Below, in pieces: positions 61,201 to 64,000 of a stretch of DNA of 64,000 nucleotides (the stretch's first letter is position 1; each line of letters starts with the position of its first letter). The notes beneath the pieces were generated by a model, which saw only the letters and a list, made by a program, of their open reading frames with translations, did not search any database and was not told where the DNA came from. The position numbers and the translations under genes were made by a program. The stretch comes from Chrysoperla carnea. Taxonomy: Eukaryota > Arthropoda > Insecta > Neuroptera > Chrysopidae. The DNA is taken from assembly GCF_905475395.1 (NCBI RefSeq), contig NC_058340.1, positions 56,212,181 through 56,276,180 on the forward strand, given 5' to 3'.

Positions 61201-61268
61201 TCAATCGAACCTCCGCCGCCCTTTTTCGGTGGAGCTGGATCTCCACCCCCATTTGCGATGTTACTCAT
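45632..61268 (-). CDS. Top2: DNA topoisomerase II (complete gene, 16 coding exons)
   Basis: ATP-dependent type IIA topoisomerase that passes one DNA duplex through a transient double-strand break. It is needed for chromosome condensation and segregation in the nucleus. Spliced exons total 4,590 nt, exactly 1,529 codons plus stop, near the usual 1,450-1,530. Visible in order: GHKL ATPase with EILVNAADN (80-88), WNNGKGIPV (112-120) and GGRNGYG (153-159); the QTK loop (369-371); TOPRIM with Glu453 in EGDSA and the DQDQD acids (533, 535, 537); the winged-helix catalytic Tyr about 797 in SPRYIF; a breakage-rejoining core to about residue 1100; and an acidic/basic low-complexity C-terminal tail. 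An in-frame TAG 15 nt upstream fixes the start at 61268. All introns are GT-AG, and several hold transposon remnants. The catalytic residues are intact, so a functional gene is expected. Confidence 0.97.
46393..46475 (-). repeat. Family H fragment in Top2 intron 15
   Basis: AGGGGAAAGTGGTACAAAAT and the GATAGATGGCTT/ACGTGATCAAAT phrases match the reversed right end of 32361-32877. The rest of that family is missing. Confidence 0.6.
46707..46893 (-). CDS. Top2: Top2 exon 15 (C-terminal domain)
   Basis: Residues 1261-1323, PDNVDELDKLVEKNSKK to KQTTLTFKKKDDG. The KQTTLTFK phrase is typical of metazoan Top2 tails. Donor GATG|GTACGT. Confidence 0.93.
47253..47414 (-). CDS. Top2: Top2 exon 14 (C-terminal domain)
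   Basis: Residues 1207-1260, GKGSKKINLDDTLPS to MNISGSD, a lysine-rich regulatory-tail segment. It has no separate long ORF because no Met precedes its body. Acceptor ATTAG|GGT, donor GAT|GTAAGT. Confidence 0.9.
48109..48132 (-). CDS. Top2: Candidate Top2 microexon (24 nt)
   Basis: Between exons 13 and 14, a minus-strand 24-nt stretch encoding LAAGSSGR is bounded by ...GGATAG| and |GTTAGT. Both neighbours end and start on codon boundaries, so inclusion adds 8 residues without a frame change. The acceptor has a weak pyrimidine tract. It is not counted in the 1,529-residue protein. Confidence 0.4.
48224..48486 (-). CDS. Top2: Top2 exon 13
   Basis: Residues 1119-1206, with FDYLLGMAMWMLTKEKKDQL and TPSDLWRADLDKF, the conserved end of the C-gate arm. 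Acceptor TTTCAG|AAAAAG, donor AAG|GTAATA. Confidence 0.95.
49157..49262 (+). repeat. Short dispersed repeat in Top2 intron 12
   Basis: Second copy of the 4385-4499 repeat (GATGAATCATGGAATTTAAT, GATAAGGGTAGGACAGAAAA). Just upstream, ACCCGTGAGGGTCACCAAGA is a GC-richer phrase of unknown origin. Confidence 0.6.
49274..49410 (-). CDS. Top2: Top2 exon 12
   Basis: Residues 1073-1119, YDPDPVRVWKKK followed by an acidic, low-complexity Asp/Glu/Gln linker. Acceptor AACAG|CTAC, donor CTTG|GTTAGT. The joined frame confirms the boundaries. Confidence 0.92.
49488..49697 (-). CDS. Top2: Top2 exon 11
   Basis: Residues 1003-1073. Starts with the shared K codon then FNSVMEILKEFYTLRLK, in the coiled-coil arm of the C-gate. 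The exon begins upstream of the internal ATG at 49684. Acceptor GATAG|ATTC, donor GG|GTATGT. Confidence 0.93.
49916..49985 (+). mobile_element. hAT terminal remnant in Top2 intron 10
   Basis: CAGGGGTGGATTTACGAATT with a following GCCGCCCATAGGCAGGC matches the CAGGGGTGGATTTAC-type end of insect hAT elements. No matching opposite end was found nearby. Confidence 0.5.
50150..50330 (-). mobile_element. Family F solo arm in Top2 intron 10
   Basis: Matches the right arm of 19982-20720 from ACCAAAAATAAAAATAGTGA to the terminal CCGGGGACACAC followed by TA. The other arm is absent. It sits about 50 bp from the exon 10 boundary. Confidence 0.8.
50380..50682 (-). CDS. Top2: Top2 exon 10
   Basis: Residues 902-1003, SGEISILDDD to GVLRK, with EITELPVGTWTQNYKE of the tower/core. 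Acceptor TTCAG|TGG, donor AA|GTAAGT. Confidence 0.95.
51330..51395 (+). repeat. Family B fragment in Top2 intron 9
   Basis: ACACTTAAATACAGCATTTT through TTTGTTATAACGGTGTAAAC matches part of 57124-57713 and, inverted, the left part of 5192-5615. The remainder of intron 9 (50683-51745) shows nothing recognised. Confidence 0.6.
51746..52096 (-). CDS. Top2: Top2 exon 9 (catalytic tyrosine)
   Basis: Residues 785-902. LNGGKDAASPRYIF contains the active-site Tyr (about residue 797) that forms the 5'-phosphotyrosyl link. NGADGIGTGW follows. Acceptor TTTAG|ATTA, donor TTAG|GTAAGT. Confidence 0.96.
52157..52691 (-). CDS. Top2: Top2 exon 8 (core)
   Basis: Residues 607-785, from GLGTSTSKEAKEYF to PNGQFGTR, including VDGLKPGQRKVLFTC and the NKRDVKVAQLAG-like block. 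Donor AAG|GTAAGT, followed by a 60-nt intron. Confidence 0.96.
53029..53316 (+). repeat. Tandem 140-bp repeat in Top2 intron 7
   Basis: Two units share GTGGGCCTTCTCGAATTTTC with a 140-bp period (53055 and 53195), and both end TTTGAGAAAACCCC. A third partial unit starts about 53308. They lead into a repeat tail that continues to about 53600 (GACATACCGACATACCGACG, GTATTTCCGTTGAAACTCCG). The ORFs at 53274-53598 on both strands are within it and are not genes. Confidence 0.85.
53317..53600 (+). mobile_element. Insect repeat 3' tail in Top2 intron 7
   Basis: Ends in a GTATTTCCGTTGAAACTCCG, poly-T and TCGATCACAATACTTTATTA arrangement that, from memory, is a widespread insect retroelement-like tail. 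It stops just 46 bp from the exon 7 donor. Confidence 0.5.
53647..53889 (-). CDS. Top2: Top2 exon 7 (TOPRIM DxDxD)
   Basis: Residues 526-607. IMTDQDQDGSHIKGLLIN carries the metal-binding acids 533, 535 and 537. Ends WKVKYYKG with donor AAAG|GTGTGG. The ORF reading on into the intron is spurious. Confidence 0.95.
53890..54756. other. Top2 intron 6
   Basis: 867 bp. The plus-strand ORFs at 53957-54181 and 54514-54825 have no domain. No recognised repeat. Confidence 0.6.
54757..55288 (-). CDS. Top2: Top2 exon 6 (QTK loop, TOPRIM Glu)
   Basis: Residues 349-526. Holds DSQTKENMTL, whose lysine contacts the ATP gamma-phosphate, and LTEGDSAKSL with the TOPRIM glutamate 453. Ends RYG with a split codon, TATG|GTAAAT. 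Confidence 0.95.
55470..55650 (+). mobile_element. RTE-like tail in Top2 intron 5
   Basis: AAATTCGCACTTGAAACAC, a TCGATTCATTAGTTCAGGAG-type phrase, a GACAGACAGACAC/ACACACAC run and TTTTTGGTTCGAATATTAA. Matches 15380-15545. Typical of truncated insect LINE copies. Confidence 0.6.
55779..55949 (-). CDS. Top2: Top2 exon 5
   Basis: Residues 292-348, with the conserved GFQQVSFVNSIATTKGGRHV segment of the ATPase-transducer region. Acceptor ATAG|GTGGCT, donor CAG|GTTAGT. Confidence 0.94.
56060..56235 (+). mobile_element. LINE-like remnant in Top2 intron 4
   Basis: ACACTCGAAATATGTTGC, TTTTTATTATGAAACCAAAT and TATAGCCTATGTGTTATTCT match parts of 33700-33840 and 2660-2960. Confidence 0.55.
56411..56542 (-). 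CDS. Top2: Top2 exon 4
   Basis: Residues 248-291 (starts VYLNGKKLPI, ends VNERWE). It has no separate long ORF but fills the gap between exons 3 and 5 exactly in frame (132 nt). Acceptor CTAG|GTG, donor GAG|GTAAGA. Confidence 0.92.
57124..57713. mobile_element. Family B MITE in Top2 intron 3 (copy 2)
   Basis: TAGGGAATATTCATG at the left and a degenerate CATGAATATTCAATA at the right. The interior matches 5192-5615 with about 160 bp extra. It occupies about half of the 1,256-bp intron. Confidence 0.75.
57799..58089 (-). CDS. Top2: Top2 exon 3 (ATP-binding GGRNGYG)
   Basis: Residues 151-247, starting VTGGRNGYGAKLCN. Acceptor TTAAG|GTAACT, donor AAG|GTATGA. Confidence 0.95.
58170..58900. other. 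GC-richer unassigned block in Top2 intron 2
   Basis: The block is clearly less AT-rich than its surroundings, with CGTCGCGGGGCAAC and CATCGAGCTCGACTTGACG. Short ORFs occur on both strands (58157-58348 -, 58438-58647 +), but no domain is recognised. Most likely a decayed transposon body. No terminal repeats were located. Confidence 0.4.
58901..59739. other. Remainder of Top2 intron 2
   Basis: AT-rich intronic DNA with no recognised feature. Confidence 0.5.
59740..59972 (-). CDS. Top2: Top2 exon 2 (ATPase)
   Basis: Residues 73-150. Holds the ATP/Mg-binding EILVNAADN and the G1 box WNNGKGIP, ending at LLTSSNYNDDEDK. Acceptor CTTTAG|GC, donor AAA|GTAAGA. Confidence 0.95.
60013..61011 (+). mobile_element. 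hAT transposon, 999 bp, in Top2 intron 1
   Basis: Terminal inverted repeats CAGGGCCGGATTAAC and GTTAATCCGGCCCTG are perfect over 15 bp, and subterminal TTGCCTAGGGCCCC stretches extend the pairing. Flanks CTTATATT (60005-60012) and CTTACATT (61012-61019) form an 8-bp target duplication with one mismatch, diagnostic of hAT. It is internally deleted: only C-terminal transposase pieces remain (60192-60845), antisense to Top2. It lies entirely in intron 1 and begins 40 bp from the exon 2 acceptor, so splicing can bypass it. Non-autonomous. Confidence 0.92.
60192..60845 (+). pseudogene. hAT transposase C-terminal remnant
   Basis: The first part (60192-60320) reads DRIQKATTDELDKVPKKD and continues to a TAA at 60321. 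After a gap a second frame runs from about 60363 to the TAA at 60843-60845. The second part carries the hAT C-terminal dimerisation signature: FPNTEIALRIFLTLMTTNCS followed by AERSFSQLKRIK and a distal leucine-rich end (RLEMLGILCIESDLL). Its first ATG is at 60393. The DNA-binding BED finger and the catalytic N-terminal half are gone, so it cannot transpose. It resembles the ZMYM/TTF-like hAT lineage. Confidence 0.85.
61052..61268 (-). CDS. Top2: Top2 exon 1 (start codon)
   Basis: Residues 1-73. A short Gly/Pro/Lys-rich N-terminus precedes the conserved ATPase entry (KKSQLEHILLRPDTYIGSVE). Ends CCAG|GTAAAG with the last codon split after its first base. Confidence 0.95.
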
Positions 61269-63373
61269 TTTGCGGTGTGAATTCTAAACCAAAATAAATT
61301 TATCAACAACAAAATATTTTAGAATTATTCAACCTTCAAAAATATGGATCTGCGCAACTTTTGACGCATTCGACTGATAGTTTATCTTTTAACGAATTTC
61401 AATTCAAATTTACAAAGGCATAAATTTTTTTACGAAATTATCCATTTTTATAATATTTTTCTACAGATTATAATTATAATTAGTACCTTGAAAAACTATG
61501 AAAATAATCAATTATACATTTATTTCAAAATGGCGGTAATATTGTATCTTGTTTACAAAACAATAACGGTTTTCATACTGTCTAATTATGATAATATAAT
61601 AAAAAAATTTATATTATGTTAAAAAAAATAAATGTTATTATTTTTCTTTAAATTAAAAAATGATTCTTTAATCCTTACTTCCTAAATTTGTATATTAAAT
61701 AATGTTTAAAATAACACTTTCTTCACAACACACTCAGCATCAAAACCGGAATACACAGAATAAAAAAATCCACCGAACTAAAACATCAGCTCAAAACTTA
61801 TGAATATAGAATAGTGGTTATTATTCGCGCATTTTTTCATTTGCGCTTGTGTAAATATTTGTACGGGAAAATTACAAATCATGTTGATTAAGTAGCAAAT
61901 CATCAAAAGGCTGTTAAGCCGGTAGGCTATAAGAATAATAAATTTCGATTTTTGCCCCTAGATCAGTTTTTTGTATTTTATTTTTATTTAACATTCATAA
62001 TAAGAGTAATCACGATTAGCTAATTCTTACTGATGATGACTACATGGTAGTCGAAATACGTATTTATAAAATACAAAAAACTGATCTAGGAAATTGGGAC
62101 AAAAATCGAAATTTATTTCGAAATATCCTAGAGTTCTCATTTATTATCTTCGATAATACTTATATAAGAATAATAATAAATCAAGAAATTTTAACGTACA
62201 TAATATGTAAAATTCAAATTTCGAATGAATCTGCTTCGCTTCAAGTATAAAAGTGACAAACCACCATAAGATATGATACCAGTGGTTAAAAGCGTTTTTC
62301 GCATAATTTACTTTCAAAAATCCATATTCTAAAATAAAAATAAATTCCATAAATATTAGAACAAGGCAAAAAGGAGCACACTATTTATAAGCCAGCTTAT
62401 AATATTGAGGCGTCCATAAATAATTGAAATTTGTTTTAATAATTAAAAACTATTCGAGAAGATTCTAAATATTATCGCGGGAAGATGTAGACAGAGAATA
62501 CATCGGTAAATTACTGATATAGTCTCTGATGTAGATCTGCAAATTTTCTTTGATTTTTCGGAACACATACATCACAAGCTGATAAAATTTCATATAATGT
62601 ATGATCAGTTTTAGAATAATAGTATTGTAAATAGGAATGGCCGACGAAAAAGTCGATAAAACCCTAATGAATTCGTTTTCGAAATGCTACTATTAGAAAA
62701 TTCAAAAAGCTGTAGTATAATTCAGGGCATTGCCAGATATTTTTAAAAAAGGAATACGGTAACTATTGGAGCGGAAGTCCGCACGGGCCAAGCTAGTATT
62801 ATAAAGTAACATAAATGCATAGTATAATTTTAAAAGTTTTATTTAATTGCGAACCTCAACTTTCTCTGTATTGGGCTGAGTAATAAGGAATCAATTGCGA
62901 GATTGATTCCTTATAATTAAGATAACGTTATTATACTTAACAAGGATAGTTCGAGGTACAGAGGATTTAATTGCTAAAATTTTGACTTAGAAAGACGCGA
63001 TTATATTTTACTATCTACGACATCATTATACTTTCCTAACTATAAGACTTACGGAGTCTGCTTCTAGAAATTCGAGTTACAGAGAATAAATATGTACTAT
63101 CAATATTCCACAGGGAAATAAGAATTTGTTCGAGTTACAAAGTCTAAATAATTCGAGATACTGCGAATTTAGGGGCTCAGCGGAAGAGAACACAGCATTT
63201 TTTTAGACTTACTGAGGATTACGACTTAATTAACGGCTTAAAAAGGTTCCACTGTATATGCAAACAATAAAAAAAACCTTTAGATTTACAATATTTTGCT
63301 TTCTCTAAGTTTCTATATAGTTTGAGGTTAATTTTAACCTCGATAAAAATACGAATTTATTTAAAAAAAAGTT
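61269..63373. promoter_or_regulatory. Divergent Top2/PTCD1 promoter region
   Basis: About 2.1 kb between the two start codons, containing both 5' ends. No clear TATA or initiator is assigned. It contains the inverted repeat at 61937-62118. The GC-richer CCGGAATACACAG-type phrases near 61745 are unassigned. If both genes use nearby starts, this may act as a bidirectional promoter, but the sequence does not prove that. Confidence 0.35.
61937..62118. repeat. Foldback repeat in the Top2/PTCD1 intergenic region
   Basis: AATAAATTTCGATTTTTG and the CTAGATCAGTTTTTTGTATT part are mirrored by AATACAAAAAACTGATCTAG and CAAAAATCGAAATTTATT. The right part and what follows (TTATTATCTTCGATAATA) resemble sequence near 10215-10330 and 1690-1745. 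Confidence 0.75.
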
Positions 63374-64000
63374 ATGAATCGAATAAAATTAATAAATACA
63401 TTTTTTAGTCTTAAAGGACTCTCAAACACCAATTTACCCAAAAAATACTTACAAAATGATATATTATGTTGTTCAAATTATTTTACTACAAATTATAAAT
63501 GTACAGAAAATAGCAAAACAGAAAATTTGATTGCAAGAGATTTAATTTCACATCCTCATAATGATCCTAATAAATTTGGATCTTTATCCAAAAAAATATT
63601 TATCAACGAGGACAAGTTTGATCATGATGAAGGTGATCAAATTGAAAAAGATAGAGAAGAATTTAAACCATTTCATAAAAAATTAACAACTAAACAATAT
63701 GCAGATATAATAAAAAACTTTTTAAAACAAAATCAACTAAAAGAAGCCTTAAATGTCCTAGAAATACGTATGTTAAAAGAAGATCGCGTTAAACCAGAAA
63801 GTTATATTTATAGTTTATTAATTGGAGCTTGTGGTCGAGCTGGCTATACAAAAAAAGCTTTTGAATTATTTAATAATATGAAAAAACGTGGATTAAAAGT
63901 ACATCCAGGCGCGTATACAGGGTTATTCAATGCATGTGCTAATAGTCCATGGAAAGAAGACGGTTTAAGTCGTGCAATAAAACTTCAACAATTAATTATC
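63374..64000 (+). CDS. Ptcd1: PTCD1-like mitochondrial PPR protein (5' part, cut by the window end)
   Basis: 209 codons are open from ATG 63374 to the window edge with no stop. The N-terminus (MNRIKLINTFFSLKGLS) is basic and lacks acids, as expected for a mitochondrial targeting peptide. Residues about 107-209 form helix pairs of the pentatricopeptide-repeat kind: YADIIKNFLKQNQLKEAL, then SYIYSLLIGACGRAGYTKKA and FELFNNMKKRG, and YTGLFNACANSPWKEDGLSR. The FNACANSPW block and the FGSLS segment (68-72) are hallmarks of PTCD1 as I recall it, a protein tied to mitochondrial leucine tRNA and 16S rRNA metabolism. No intron is seen in this part. A different PPR family member is the main alternative. 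Confidence 0.85.
   Translation, partial: MNRIKLINTFFSLKGLSNTNLPKKYLQNDILCCSNYFTTNYKCTENSKTENLIARDLISHPHNDPNKFGSLSKKIFINEDKFDHDEGDQIEKDREEFKPFHKKLTTKQYADIIKNFLKQNQLKEALNVLEIRMLKEDRVKPESYIYSLLIGACGRAGYTKKAFELFNNMKKRGLKVHPGAYTGLFNACANSPWKEDGLSRAIKLQQLII

Overview
The window is AT-rich animal DNA, most likely from an insect. The genes have GT-AG introns, and the intergenic space is filled with decayed DNA transposons, MITE-like inverted repeats and LINE-like 3' tails of kinds common in insect genomes. The species cannot be named from the sequence alone. No bacterial, organellar or viral gene set is present, and I see no CRISPR array or rRNA.

Layout. Positions 1 to about 42,500 hold no convincing protein-coding gene. 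They are a repeat-rich stretch with foldback elements, direct repeats, nested MITEs, retroelement remnants and a possible tRNA-derived SINE head. The genes lie in the last 22 kb: (i) an intronless Atp23-type mitochondrial metalloprotease (42562-43347, +); (ii) a complete DNA topoisomerase II gene (61268 down to 45632, -) in 16 coding exons with canonical splice sites, whose summed length is exactly 1,529 codons plus stop; (iii) the 5' end of a PTCD1-like mitochondrial pentatricopeptide-repeat gene (63374 to the window edge, +), arranged head to head with Top2 across about 2.1 kb.

The three genes do not form one pathway. Top2 acts on chromatin in the nucleus. Atp23 and PTCD1 are both predicted mitochondrial proteins, acting in inner-membrane protein processing and in organellar RNA metabolism.

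The main points of interest concern gene-transposon interplay. A 999-bp hAT element with an 8-bp target duplication and an open C-terminal transposase fragment sits inside Top2 intron 1, which would otherwise be only about 72 nt. A possible in-frame 24-nt microexon lies between Top2 exons 13 and 14. A 288-bp hAT MITE with a near-perfect target duplication lies just beyond Atp23. Several long foldback families recur across the window and inside Top2 introns. I found no clearly novel multi-gene system.
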